This document shows positions 54,241 to 63,921 of a stretch of DNA of 64,000 bases, one piece after another. Made by a program: the position numbers and the translations under genes. The notes beneath the pieces were generated by a model. The model saw only the letters and a list, made by a program, of their open reading frames with translations, did no database searches and was not told the DNA's origin. Numbering within the stretch: position 1 is the first letter of the stretch; every line of letters begins with the position of its first letter. Origin of the DNA: Erpobdella octoculata (taxonomy: Eukaryota; Annelida; Clitellata; Hirudinida; Erpobdellidae); assembly GCA_963978895.1 (NCBI GenBank), contig OZ022238.1:30130117-30194116 (forward strand), written 5' to 3'.

Positions 54241-54316
54241 CAATGATGAATTGCCGGTATTGCCCAAAACCGGCCGGTATACCTGCATTCCGATATACCG
54301 GCACGGCCCTAATTTT
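54241..54316. mobile_element. End fragment of the CCGGTA-rich MITE
   Basis: GCCGGTATTGCCCAAAACC...GATATACCGGCACGGCCCTAA matches the right end of the MITE at 61562-62001. Confidence 0.65.
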
Positions 54317-54439
54317 TAGCAACACAATTAAAGAACCTGGAGACTAGCAATTTTTTCATGTTGTGGCCTTTCATGCAGTAATTATCAGGCACCAGCAACT
54401 CTTCAGCTGACTCTCTGCATGCTATTTGTTCAATAATGT

Positions 54440-55256
54440 TTGCAAACAGAAACTGTTGATTTGAAACACTCAGCAATTTATTTAAACAGTCTGAGTTTGA
54501 CCGGATTTTGTTTGTCAGCAATTTACGGTAAGCAGCGCGTCAAGATTGGAAGCATACTCTCAAACTGGATGACATTGAATGGAGGAATGCCCCAGGGCAC
54601 CTGGTTGGGTTCCTTGACTTTTGTCATCCTTATTGACGGATTGAGGTTGGACTGTCTGCTACACAAGTTCATAGATGACACGACGATCCTCAGGAAAGAT
54701 GGAGAACATATATCAGCAACTTTTGAATTGGTCAAAATTAAACCACACGAGGATTAACTCCAAGAAGACAAAAGAAATTATCCTCGGCACACTGTGCAAA
54801 AATCCCCCTCCTACTCTGATAATGGATGGAGCAATCATTGAGCATGTGACATCATTTAGGCTTCTAGACGTGATTATCTCATCCACATTGAAATGGGACG
54901 ATCACGTTGCGGCAATCTGCTCGAAAACCGCACAGCATGCTAACAAAGAAGCTGTCATCCAAAATTGAATCGCAACAGATACGGGCATTGCGCATCATAT
55001 ACGGTGACTTGAAGTACGACGCTGCTCTGATGACTGCGGGGATCTCATCACTACACGACAGGCGCGAGAGGCTGACTCGCGATTTCTTCCAGTCTGTTCG
55101 TCAACCATCCAGCTGCCTTCACCACTTCATGCCGGCTCGGCGTAATCCAGAACCTATATCGATGCTGCGAAATGCTTCAGAATATCCGGTGCCTTTCTGT
55201 AAAACTAAAAGATTTCAAACATCGTTCTTGCCATATTCTCTTAAGAACTTTCAATA
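54440..55256 (+). pseudogene. LINE reverse transcriptase, internally deleted
   Basis: NGGMPQGTWLGSLTFVILID corresponds to RT motif B, and FIDDTTI to motif C with the first residue changed. In other frames follow LNWSKLNHTRINSKKTKEI, a thumb-like block (VTSFRLLDVIISSTLKWDDH), and the C-terminal SQQIRALRIIYGDL...FCKTKRFQTSFLPYSLKNFQ. The order is that of CR1/L2/Jockey-type LINEs. A piece between CSKTAQ and SQQIRAL is missing, and at least two frameshifts are present. It stops at 55256 followed by (TA)n at 55302. Confidence 0.78.
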
Positions 55257-55288
55257 ATTCAATATCACCTTCTTCCTATCTTCGATCT

Positions 55289-55301
<13 letters not shown>

Positions 55302-55363
<62 letters not shown>
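55302..55363. repeat. (TA)n microsatellite
   Basis: TA tract downstream of the LINE relic. Confidence 0.95.
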
Positions 55364-55367
<4 letters not shown>

Positions 55368-55792
55368 TATATACAAAATAACTGGTGATCTCATTATAAA
55401 TTCAGTCAATAATATAATAGAGCAATGAACTGTCATGTTAACAATTAAAATTGCTTATTGTAACAGTTCATTTTAACATCTCATTCTAGAATCTACTATA
55501 ACTCTTATTGTATGATTCTCCACTGTTGATCAATGAACTTACATTGTAACATAATACTTGATCTGATTTGATTATATTTTATTCTATCTGTTTTTATCTT
55601 TATCTTATATTTATCTTTATTTCACACATCTCATTTACTATAATTAATTATGTGATTTCCCATTGTTCCAATCCAGCTTTTTGGCTGCAATACAAATAAA
55701 AGTTATATCTGTATATAATATAAAATGAAATATCTTACCAAACACTTAATATATAACCATAAAAATATATACCCTATGGACAATATGTGATG
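55364..55792. other. Intron sequence, no recognised feature
   Basis: AT-rich, possibly LINE 3' untranslated sequence. Two stretches around 55432 and 55480 repeat loosely (AACTGTCATGTTAACA / AACAGTTCATTTTAACA). Confidence 0.4.
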
Positions 55793-55830
55793 TGGAAGTT
55801 TGTTTGTTGTTTATTATGAGTACTTCAAGG

Positions 55831-56175
55831 TCACATGTTGGTCTAGTGGTATAGACACCGGCTTTGAGAGTCGGAGGACCATGGTTCGATTCCCGGTCCG
55901 GGCACGTAATTTCCTTGAGCAAGAAACTAACTCATTAACTGACATGTGCTCACGTCAACTCAGCGTTTCATCCTTAAGTGGTCGATAAATGAGTACCAAC
56001 TTTGGTTGGGGGTTAAAGTCATTCGTGAGCTTGTGGAGCTATCGATTTGTATGCGGGGCTGCCAGCGGTGCCATAAAACACCGCATACGCAGTTAGCCTT
56101 GTATGCAAGTTGCCAACATAGTACAGCGCCCTTAAAGCGACTTCAGCTGCATACGGCGCTATATAAATTGTCGTA
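55831..56175 (+). mobile_element. tRNA-derived SINE (third family)
   Basis: A box TGGTCTAGTGGTATAGACACC, B box GGTTCGATTCCC, then TTTCCTTGAGCAAG. The tail GGCGCTATATAAATTG is shared with the SINE at 568 although the heads differ, so tails have been exchanged between SINE families. Confidence 0.8.
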
Positions 56176-56439
56176 TAAAACAAAAATATATATATACACT
56201 GACAAACTTAACGAACGACAATTGAAAGAACAGCGGAGCACACAACTAAATTATACGAAATATACATTTGATCGACTCAGACGGCTATTATATATGTGCG
56301 TATCGTATGCATGCTAACTACTGCCTGCACAGTAGTGCACACTACACAGCATAGGCCTCAACGTGCCGATTCTGAATTTGTTTGAGGCCGAGCTAACCTT
56401 CCAGTCAGTATATCTAGAATTCCATGGGTTGACTTATTT

Positions 56440-56570
56440 AGAGATATCTCTGTTTATGTTACATTATTTGCTGATGATATTAAACTGTATTCGTCATTAC
56501 CTCCTGATAATGCATCCTTACAATAGGCCATCAACAAATTAGTTCTGTGGCACTCCAGAAAATATTGCCT
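56440..56570 (+). pseudogene. LINE RT motif C fragment
   Basis: Reads VYVTLFADDIKLYSSLP then DNASLQ, stop, AINKLVLWHSRK. FADDIKLY is the catalytic motif of CR1/L2-type RTs. Too short to classify further. Confidence 0.65.
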
Positions 56571-56784
56571 ATAGATATCATCTGTAACCTTGAAGTACTC
56601 ATAATAAACAACAAACAAACTTCCACAGTATTCAGCAGGATACATATATAATTTTTTAAATATTTAAAAAGGAACAGTGAAATATCTTAATGCAATTGCA
56701 CAAGAATGCTTTAATTCTACTTAATCATGAACATTATTCTAATGTGACAAGTAAAGTTATAATTGTGTTTTGAAATTAATCTAG

Positions 56785-56951
56785 AGTTATTCTCGAGATA
56801 AAGAGGCTTCTTGTCGTCTTTTCAAAGATGAATGTTACAATCCACCACACAATTTTGTAAGCATAGAGAATTTTTGCAATCTTTCATCATGTTCACCTCT
56901 ACAGCCTGAACCTTATATATTGTTGGAAACTCCATTTATTTCACAATTTCG
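56785..56951 (+). CDS. TMEM94: TMEM94-like gene, exon 4
   Basis: Acceptor AATTAATCTAG before 56785 and donor TTTCG|GTAAGT at 56952. Phase 0 in, phase 2 out, matching exon 3. Encodes SYSRDKEASCRLFKDECYN, a linker, and PLQPEPYILLETPFISQF. The ending resembles the TMEM94 segment that precedes its next conserved region. The next exon was not found in the window, so the gene continues to the right or in unread sequence. Confidence 0.7.
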
Positions 56952-56989
56952 GTAAGTCTTGCTTATTTAATGTCTTGTAGTCCCAATTA

Positions 56990-57480
56990 GTCATATTTTT
57001 AAATCCTTTATATTAACTTCACCGTGTTTGCTTGCTTGAGCCATACGTTGAGATCCTTCATGGCCGTAGCCAGGCTGGGGGTACCGAGGATGTGTCCTCA
57101 GCAGAAATTTAACCAAAGATAGAAAATTTTTAAATAAATTCGGGCTTTTCAGGTCTGGAATGAAATAATAAAAGTCACTTGATTGTGTTGCTCTTACTTG
57201 TAACTTGACATGAGACTGCTTTCTCACCTCACTCATAGACACAAAGGCTGTGAAAGACATACTTCAAGAAAAACGTAATAATGAATTAGCGTTCAGTGAT
57301 ATTTATGTATACAAGCCACAACCATGTCCCGCCTTACTGCAGTCGAACCAACAAGTTCCAGAATCAATGCAAACAGAAGAATTGCACAAATGCTCCATCA
57401 GTCTCTATTTAAAATCATTTTCGAGTGAACATGTTTTTTCCATTTTGAACATGTTTTTTTTTTTCATTTTGACCATGCAT
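56990..57480 (+). other. Unassigned sequence with a possible exon
   Basis: 56998-57060 (CCTTTATATTAACTTCACCG...) recurs at 59050-59105, so part is repeat. A frame at 57250-57480 reads LQEKRNNELAFSDIYVYKPQ and is not recognised. Confidence 0.35.
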
Positions 57481-57494
57481 TACAGGAATTGATT

Positions 57495-58383
57495 GAACTA
57501 TGGTTGGCTGGTCAGCAAATTTTTTTAGGCTTTTCAAGCCAGATCTTGCTTCTCCTGAGACTGGTCACAAGAAATGGAAAAATGGCACAAAAAGTTGCCC
57601 AAAGAAGTGGCTACAAGAAACTTACAAAATCACTAATCCAGACTTTTTCCGCGCACATCAAGACATGGCTTCGAAGCACTTGCGGACAAAAGACAAAATC
57701 CTTTTTCTGCACTTGTTATACAGGGGTACATCTGGACATCAAAGAATTATTCTAGCATTTAAATAAATAAAGTTGACAATTAAATCTTTTTATTACCTTT
57801 TTGATTTAATGCTGCTAGTGGGGTATGCTATATTTGAAACAAAGGAAAAATGTGAGATCAAAATATGCTTTAAAAAAGTCTAACTTTTTCCGCGCTGTGG
57901 CACATCAAGACATGGCTTCGAAGCACTTGCGGACAAAAGACAAAATCCTTTTTCTGCACTTGTTATACTGGGGTACATCTGGACATCAAAGAATTATTCT
58001 AGCATTTAAATAAATAAAGTTGACAATTAAATCTTTTTATTACCTTTTTGATATAATGTTGCTAGTGGGGTATGCTATATTTGAAACAAAGGAAAAATGT
58101 GAGATCAAAATATGCTTTAAAAAAGTCTAACTTTTTCTGCGCTGTGGCACATCAAGACATGGCTTCGAAGCACTTGCGGACAAAAGACAAAATCCTTTTT
58201 CTGCACTTGTTATACAGGGGTACATCTGGACATCAAAGAATTATTCTAGCATTTAAATAAATAAAGTTGACAATTAAATCTTTTTATTACCTTTTTGATA
58301 TAATGTTGCTAGTGGGGTATGCTATATTTGAAACAAAGGAAAAATGTGAGATCAAAATATGCTTTAAAAAAGTCTAACTTTTG
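57495..58383 (+). repeat. Triplicated unit of about 247 bp with conserved frame
   Basis: The block CATCAAGACATGGCTTCGAA...ATTCTAGCATTTAAATAAAT occurs at about 57655, 57902 and 58149 with near identity, with about 120 bp of shared downstream spacer. The first copy is preceded by a longer frame (from 57500: HKKWKNGTKSCPKKWLQETY). In all copies HQDMASKHLRTKDKILFLHL and GTSGHQRIILAFK stay open, with one W/R change. Protein family not recognised. Confidence 0.75.
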
Positions 58384-59212
58384 GGGGTCATACATCCCCA
58401 AAATTGGATTGGTTTTGTCGTCCTCGGTAGATTTTGCGTCTAGCTATGGCCCTGGGACCCTTTGATGCATAAAAAAACCAACTTCCCAATGTTCTATCAA
58501 GCTGAAATTTGATGGATTTATTTGTCATCAAGGACTTTACATTCTATTAAACTTTTAGATAGATTGGACAAAATTTGAATGAATTATGGAATTAAATTAA
58601 TTGAAACTTTATAAGTTTGCAAAAATTAACAAATTTTCTGTAGAGAAAGGATATTTAATTGTTCAATTTAAAAATTTATAATGAAAAATTAGTTTTTTCA
58701 ATATTGATTTGATAGTTTCTTATGTTTTCAATCCTCACATACTTCACATATCGATTATTTAGAAGACTGGGATCAATGTTCTTCTATTTTATAGACTTGT
58801 TATCAGAAAAATGGTTTTCAAAAATTTAGAAGCTACAGAATTAAAAAATATAAAGGATTTGTGAAAACCGAAGTTTTCAACAGTTCACTTTTTTTTTATT
58901 ATAGTTTATAGTCCTTTACACCAAGTGTTTTAAGACTGAATTGGCTGTGTGTAGGAAGCACATAAGTACTTGCTGTCGTGGATCAAAGTTTGATCTTTTT
59001 AACTGTCCCTCCTCCTTTATCCAGGCTTGCGACAACAGTTCACTTGTTTTAAATCCTTTATATTAACTTCACTGCGTTTGCTTACTTGAGCCATGCGTTG
59101 GTATCCTTTCTACTTCTTTTTTTCTTTCTTTTTTGGTTTTATATTCATTTTTCCGTGCTTGCACAGGTTGGATGGCGCCTCCATTCATTCAATCAATCAT
59201 TTCATTTTTCTA
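58384..59212. other. No recognised gene; diverged repeats
   Basis: Contains the second copies of two short repeats (58905-59040 like 45900-46020; 59050-59105 like 56998-57060). Otherwise AT-rich. Confidence 0.4.
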
Positions 59213-59523
59213 TAGCGCTATTTCCGTGGCGTTCAATAGCGCTCGGACATGAACTTATTAAATAGATGTGTCTTAAGTCCACGACGGAAGAGTGTGAGCG
59301 AGTTGGAGTTAGTAAGAGTAGAAGGAAGAGAGTTCCAGAGATAGGGACCAGAGTATGAAAAAGAGCATTTAGCAAAGGAATGCCTAATAGTAAAGACACG
59401 AAAGTGACTAAGAGAAGAAGATCGAAGACCAGACTTAGGAGGGATTTGAAATAAGTTCGTTAAGTAGAGTGGAGAAAGACAGTTTTTTATTTTAAACATT
59501 AGTAAGCAAATTTTAAAAATCAC
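59213..59523 (-). pseudogene. LINE RT C-terminal fragment
   Basis: Reads PLYLTNLFQIPPKSGLRSSS, FAKCSFSYSGPYLWNSLPST and LFRRGLKTHLFNKF. SFSYSGPYLWNSLP with FRRxLKTHLF is the usual C-terminus of CR1/L2/Rex-type LINE reverse transcriptases. The tail GCGCTATTGAACG follows. Confidence 0.75.
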
Positions 59524-59689
59524 CCTATATTTAACCCATTAATGGTCACTACCAGAAGGACACGTTAGAATTGAAATTTTTTTTCGTTTTCTGACCTTTT
59601 ATTTACCAAATATGATATATTGATAATGAAAAAAAATTAGTGTTTTTAAAAGCCAGTTATATTGAACGTCACGTTTTCGCAACCTTAAC

Positions 59690-61020
59690 CACTTGAGCGA
59701 ACTTTTTACTGGCCCACAGCCGAATGTAATTCTGCGAAACATTTCGGGTGAAGACCAACTTGACATTTAGAACAGCTGTAGACGGTAATACTTTTACAGA
59801 AGCGACAACGCATCTGCTTCTTATCGACATTGTGCACAACCATGTGATCTGAATTGACCGTTCTTGTGTCCGGAAATCGTCAGAGCTAGTTTTCCTGGCC
59901 ACCATCATGGTTCCATTGCAGTGAATCTTCAGACTAGAGGTGTGCGCGTGGACGACTTTTCGTCCCCATCCCCAACCATCCCCGCGAATGTCATCCCCAT
60001 CCCCAACCATCCCCGCAGTGTTTCATCCCCATCCCCAACCATCCCCGCAGTCTTCCAATCTTTCATCCCCGTCCCCATCCATCCCGCGCTGTTCATCCCC
60101 ATTTTTAATCAATTCTGTAGTAGTCATTATTTTCCCGTACATCATTTCAATGCAACTATAACTTACGTGTTGATATATAGAATTGCAATAACACCGTAAT
60201 ATGATTCAATAAAATTTATTTATTTATTTAAGTCCATGACTAAATAAAAGTCTATCAATGTTTTTCCACCTAGCTGAGTTCTTCGATCACTAATGGTTAA
60301 CCCACCCATAGAGAATGCTCTCTCAGAGGAGGTGCTTGCTGCTGGCACACTCAAAATAATCCTTGCCACTTGAGACAGTTTTGGTCATTTTTTTTCCAAT
60401 AAACTCAGCAAATCGCTTTGTGCATTTCCTTGTCGAAAGAGTCATCTTTTCCCACATATAGAATAGAGTTGAACATATAACCTTCACTGGAACATAAGCA
60501 CCATACCTTGAATCCAAATCTCACAGGTTTCCCCTTCATGTACATTTTACAGCTGTGGCGGCCAAAGTATGGAACCATTTGTTCATCTATTGATAGCTTG
60601 TAAGAAAAGCAGCCAAATTTGATGAAATTTTGGTTCATTTCTTTATGAACTCACGCACCTTATAAAGTTTGTCATTGCCATCTTTTGAAGAATTGTCTGC
60701 TAGATGTAAATTTCGCTTGATTTCTCGGAAACAAGTCGAGCTGAGCGACTTTGTCACAACCTTCACATTGCAGTCATCTGCATTTTCCCAGTACATCCTT
60801 TCACATGGAAGTTTTATTTATTTTATTTATTATATGGTAATTGGAAAAAAGCAAGAACCCTATGAATCTCTTCATTTCCCATTACTTCACTTTATAGTTG
60901 TGACGGTTTTGCTGTTATGCATACAATAAACTTCTATCACAGACAAAATCAATCATTTTTTCGTCAAACATTTCTTGGAATAAATTCACCTCGTTATGAT
61001 CCATAATTTTTTTGTGTACC
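59690..61020 (-). pseudogene. piggyBac-like transposase, decayed and interrupted
   Basis: From right to left: FQEMFDEKMIDFVCDRSLLY (about 60990-60920), an apparent gap, MYWENADDCNVKVVTKSLSS with ADNSSKDGNDKLYKVREFI (60796-60640), a frameshift, then SIDEQMVPYFGRHSCKMYMK and GKPVRFGFKVWCL, the signature piggyBac catalytic block. After the hAT piece (59935-60400) it resumes at 59700-59860 with the Cys-rich C-terminus CRFCKSITVYSCSKCQ, LHPKCF. Several stops and shifts. Non-functional. Confidence 0.8.
59933..60400 (-). mobile_element. hAT element 3' part nested in piggyBac
   Basis: Minus strand reads ARIILSVPAASTSSERAFSM then GGLTISDRRTQLGGKT, the hAT C-terminal dimerisation block. Four or five repeats of CCCCATCCCCAACCATCCCCGC type follow, then an end near 59935 (AGAGGTGTGCGCG). 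The element's 5' part is absent. Confidence 0.65.
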
Positions 61021-61122
61021 TATCCTCAGACCTACCAAACGTCGGAGAAGTTTGGACACAAACACCGTCACGAGCTTTTTATATATATATATATTTTATT
61101 ATGAACATAATTTGGCGTTATA

Positions 61123-61548
61123 TTTTCTTTAATGCACGCTCCGTTAAATATTACTGCCCATTTGGCGTTGATTAATTTTCTTGCCAAATTCTCAACGTTG
61201 CGAAATAATTAATCAACTTTTAATATAATTCTATCTTATTCATAATTGTTTTCACCTTATCTTACCATCATACTTACTATCTTTACCTGGCCTCATTCAC
61301 CTTTTGTTTATTTTCATTCGCTTGCGTCAGTTTGCTGATTTTCTGTTCTGATTTCTGTTTTAAGTTGTTTTATTTTTCGGCTCTGATGATGGATTTCTTC
61401 CGAAACTGCAGTCAGCCTCTGAAATAAAATGACTGACAAACCCGATAATATTCGTTTTTCTCCCGCGTTTCGCAACGTTGAGAATTTGGCAAGAAAATTA
61501 ATTAACGCCAAATGGGCAGTAATATTTAATGGAGCGTGCATTAAAGAA
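61123..61548 (+). mobile_element. Palindromic PLE remnant with hammerhead
   Basis: The arm 61468-61548 is the near-perfect complement of 61123-61205 (about 81 bp). The hammerhead (61379-61417) lies between, closer to the right arm. Translating the right arm gives FRNVENLARKLINAKWAVIF then NGACIKE, similar to the N-terminus of the tandem PLE and to the remnant at 40555. This fits a PLE leader with an inverted partial copy attached, a layout known for PLE insertions. Confidence 0.65.
61379..61417 (+). ncRNA. Hammerhead ribozyme motif
   Basis: Plus strand: stem I GGCT/AGCC (extendable by TTTC/GAAA across a bulge), core CTGATGA, unpaired T, stem II GG/CC with a 7-nt loop, core GAAA, stem III palindrome ACTGCAGT, C as cleavage base. 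All invariant positions are present. Confidence 0.8.
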
Positions 61549-61561
61549 TATATATATATAT

Positions 61562-62001
61562 CAGGGCTGTGCCGGTATGGTTTTCTTCTGCCGGTACCGG
61601 AATTTCCGGGCCAAATACTGGTACTACCGGTACCGGTATAATAAAGAAGCCTGAAAATGGCTAGAAACAGTGTTTGAAAGTGCGTTAGTGTTACCGTCCG
61701 CGGTCGGTCGCCAGCTCATACGATTAAATTAAACTACAATTAGTCATGGTTCAGTTAACGAAGTGGAACGGTGCTAGACTGTTAGTGCTATGCCATTGCT
61801 AAGAACCGTTGTCCGTAATTGAAGTATATAAAAAATGGACATACAGGTAAATTGCACTGCTGTGCTGTAGGTCTTTATCTTTTTTGTCTTTTATGCATGA
61901 GGTGCCGATTGTTCAATACCGGCACCCTTCATACCGGCGGAACCTGTATTTGCCAGTATTGCCAAAAACGGACAGCATGCCGATATACCGGCACAGCCCT
62001 A
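61562..62001. mobile_element. hAT-type MITE, CCGGTA-rich family (copy 2)
   Basis: Ends CAGGGCTGTGCCGGTAT and the complement TAGGGCTGTGCCGGTAT; inserted in (TA)n, so the target duplication cannot be told from the microsatellite. Interior non-coding, shared with 47213-47545. Confidence 0.82.

Positions 62002-62060
<59 letters not shown>
62002..62060. repeat. (TA)n/(TACA)n microsatellite
   Basis: TA and TACA tracts between the MITE and the Helitron 3' end. Confidence 0.9.
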
Positions 62061-62134
62061 CTAGCTGGGCAACCCGGCGTTGCCCGTGTACTTATGTTGT
62101 ATTTTCTCTATGTAAACTTGAAATGAATATAACT

Positions 62135-62231
62135 TTGATGGTCGAACGTATGTCATCGCATCTTGTGTGTACTCATGCATGTATCGTGGACTTCCAGTTA
62201 CTGAGGAAGGAAGTATGACAATTTTTCCTGA
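62135..62231 (-). pseudogene. Helitron Rep exon (LPSS...RYM block)
   Basis: After acceptor TTTACATTTCAG the minus strand reads KIVILPSSVTGSPRYMHEYT then QDAMTYVRPSK, the block that in Helitron proteins follows the N-terminal domain and precedes the HUH motif. Normal sequence ends at RPSK, marking the deletion to the 3' end. Confidence 0.75.
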
Positions 62232-62234
62232 AAT

Positions 62235-62470
62235 GTAAAACAAAAAAGTGATGAAGTTTAAATAAATATCAGTTAAATTTTTTTTTAAAAAATGTAAAAC
62301 AAAAAAGTGATGAATTTTAAAAAAATATCAGTTAAATTTGTTTAAAAAAAAATGTAAAAAAAAATGATGAAGTTTAAATAAATATCAGTTAAATTTGTTT
62401 AAAAAAAATGTAAAACAAAAAAGTGATGAAGTTTAAATAAATATCAATTAAATTTGTTTAAAAAAAATAA
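62235..62470. repeat. Tandem repeat in Helitron intron, about 58-bp unit
   Basis: Four units of GTAAAACAAAAAAGTGATGA...TCAGTTAAATTTGTTT. They lie between donor (62476) and acceptor (62232) of adjoining Rep exons. Confidence 0.85.
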
Positions 62471-62476
62471 TATTAC

Positions 62477-63650
62477 CTGAGTCGTTTGGATTGGCATCAG
62501 TGGTTATGGCATCTCTCAAATGAACGTACTCCTCAGAACGCAATTTTTTTTTATTGAGTGTTATGTACGGGAGTCGTTCACTTTCTATCTTGGCATACAT
62601 GTCTACGACAAACTGGTGATAAAGTTGTCCACATTTTACAATATGGTTTTCCACTCCTCTTCTTAACATAAGACGGTAAGCATAAAAATCCATTGCTGAA
62701 ACTTTTTTGTTGATAGAAGCAGCCCCAGTTTTAGGATCCATTTGTGGGATTCCAAAGTAATATCCGTCTTCACCTTGCCAAAACATTAAAGGGTACTGCA
62801 TAGCATCATATGATCGGTGGGTTTCAGCAACTTGTTGAAGGCCATTGTTTCGCTTTTGCAGAACAATGTCACGCTTTTCAAACTCATTTCCCGAAATCAC
62901 AATAGCGACTTCATCGAAAGTTGGAGCATTGAAACGGCGCTGATGTTCACCATGAGGAGTTTTATCAGCTCGAATAACGACCTTGCAATCATCCATTGGC
63001 ATGCGTTCCAGGGCTGTTTTAAAGAGTGTGATGTAAATATTGTGCTGATGCAAGAAATCTTGAAGTTGTTGAACAATATTTAATTTTGTGGTTGGTATGA
63101 CGGCACATCTTTGATTTGCTTCAGAGTGAGAGTCTCCCATGAAATAAATCTGTAAAAACTGTGGTTGAGCGTCACCACTTGGTAACAAAGAGCCAATATG
63201 GTGATAGATTTGTCCCTGAACCTTAAAAGTGGGCATGAAACCTCCATCTTTGATTTCTCGAGTAGCGCCAAAAGATTTAAGAAGCAAGAATTGTACTTTC
63301 TGATGTTATTGAGGAAATGCTTGGATAGAGGATTATCCCTAGCCATTATAGAATGAAGTGGTTCCATTGGTGACTGAAGAAGAGGCAACGATACCTTGCC
63401 ATTGTTGCAGCACAGACCAGGAGGCTCTCCTTTCCACTTTAGAGCTGAGCAAAAACCACAGACCACATCCATTTTACCAATTTGGATAATGGGATACTCA
63501 TGATAGTTCAAAACTGGATTGTACTGAAATCCCAATCGAATATACTCATTTAATTTTCTAGATCTGGCGATAGCATAGCTATTTCTTCGGTGCTCCAATC
63601 TGGCTAATGCGTCATCTTTTGTTTCTTGAGCTTTGGCAGCAGCATATCTT
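62477..63650 (-). pseudogene. Helitron Rep N-terminal domain (Helitron_like_N), frameshifted
   Basis: Upstream frame (63080-63598 and back to the acceptor near 63650): YAAAKAQETKDDALARLEHR, VVCGFCSALKWKGEPPGLCC, PLHSIM and LNNIRKYNSCF. A frameshift near 63288 leads to LLKSFGATREI, GFMPTFKVQGQIYHHIGSLL, HRSYDAMQYPLMFWQGEDGY and KIESERLPYITLNKKKLRSE, ending at donor DSG|GTAATA (62476). CxxC and the YHxxGSLLP, HRSYDxxQYPLMF blocks are diagnostic of Helitron proteins. One frameshift is the only break seen in this exon, so decay is recent compared with the other Helitron relics. Confidence 0.85.
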
Positions 63651-63848
63651 AAAGAAAAGAATAAATAGTTTAATGGTTGTCTTACATATATAGTTTTAAA
63701 AATATTTCAACCATTGGTAGCAGCATATCTTAAAAAAAAGAATTTCGTGAATGGTTATCTTACATATATAGTTGTAAAAATAAAATAATAAATCTCATAA
63801 CTGGTGATGGTGATAGTGAGTATTTGAAATTTAGTTGTGTAATAGAAA

Positions 63849-63921
63849 TACCTCTTCCTTTTAATTTGAAGTCTTGAACTACGCTCTTCTTCTGTTTCAT
63901 GAGCAAGTGATGAGGCAGCTC
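63849..63921 (-). CDS. Helitron Rep upstream exon (repeat unit)
   Basis: Reads AASSLAHETEEERSSRLQIK then RKR before donor GTATTTC. It has the same Arg/Glu-rich form as the start of the next exon (AAAKAQETKDDALARL). Helitron N-termini often contain such short repeats, here apparently one per exon. 63715-63770 looks like a decayed duplicate of the exon start (GCAGCATATCTT). Confidence 0.55.

Larger units (their letters stand above)
55793..56640. repeat. Inverted repeat pair flanking a SINE and LINE piece
   Basis: GGAAGTTTGTTTGTTGTTTA... at 55793-55830 is the complement of 56585-56625. Between them lie the SINE (55831) and an RT fragment (56440). The arms are about 40 bp. It could be a composite element or two insertions of one repeat in opposite orientation. 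Confidence 0.5.

Noticed and set aside
55831..55906. Genuine tRNA gene (also 568, 21480, 53048)
   Set aside because: A and B boxes are good, but acceptor and anticodon arms are poor or the tRNA-like part continues into SINE bodies, and each has further copies.
59669..60010. 113-residue frame on the minus strand as a gene
   Set aside because: It is the wrong frame over the piggyBac Cys-rich end; the correct frame shows CRFCKSITVYSCSKC.
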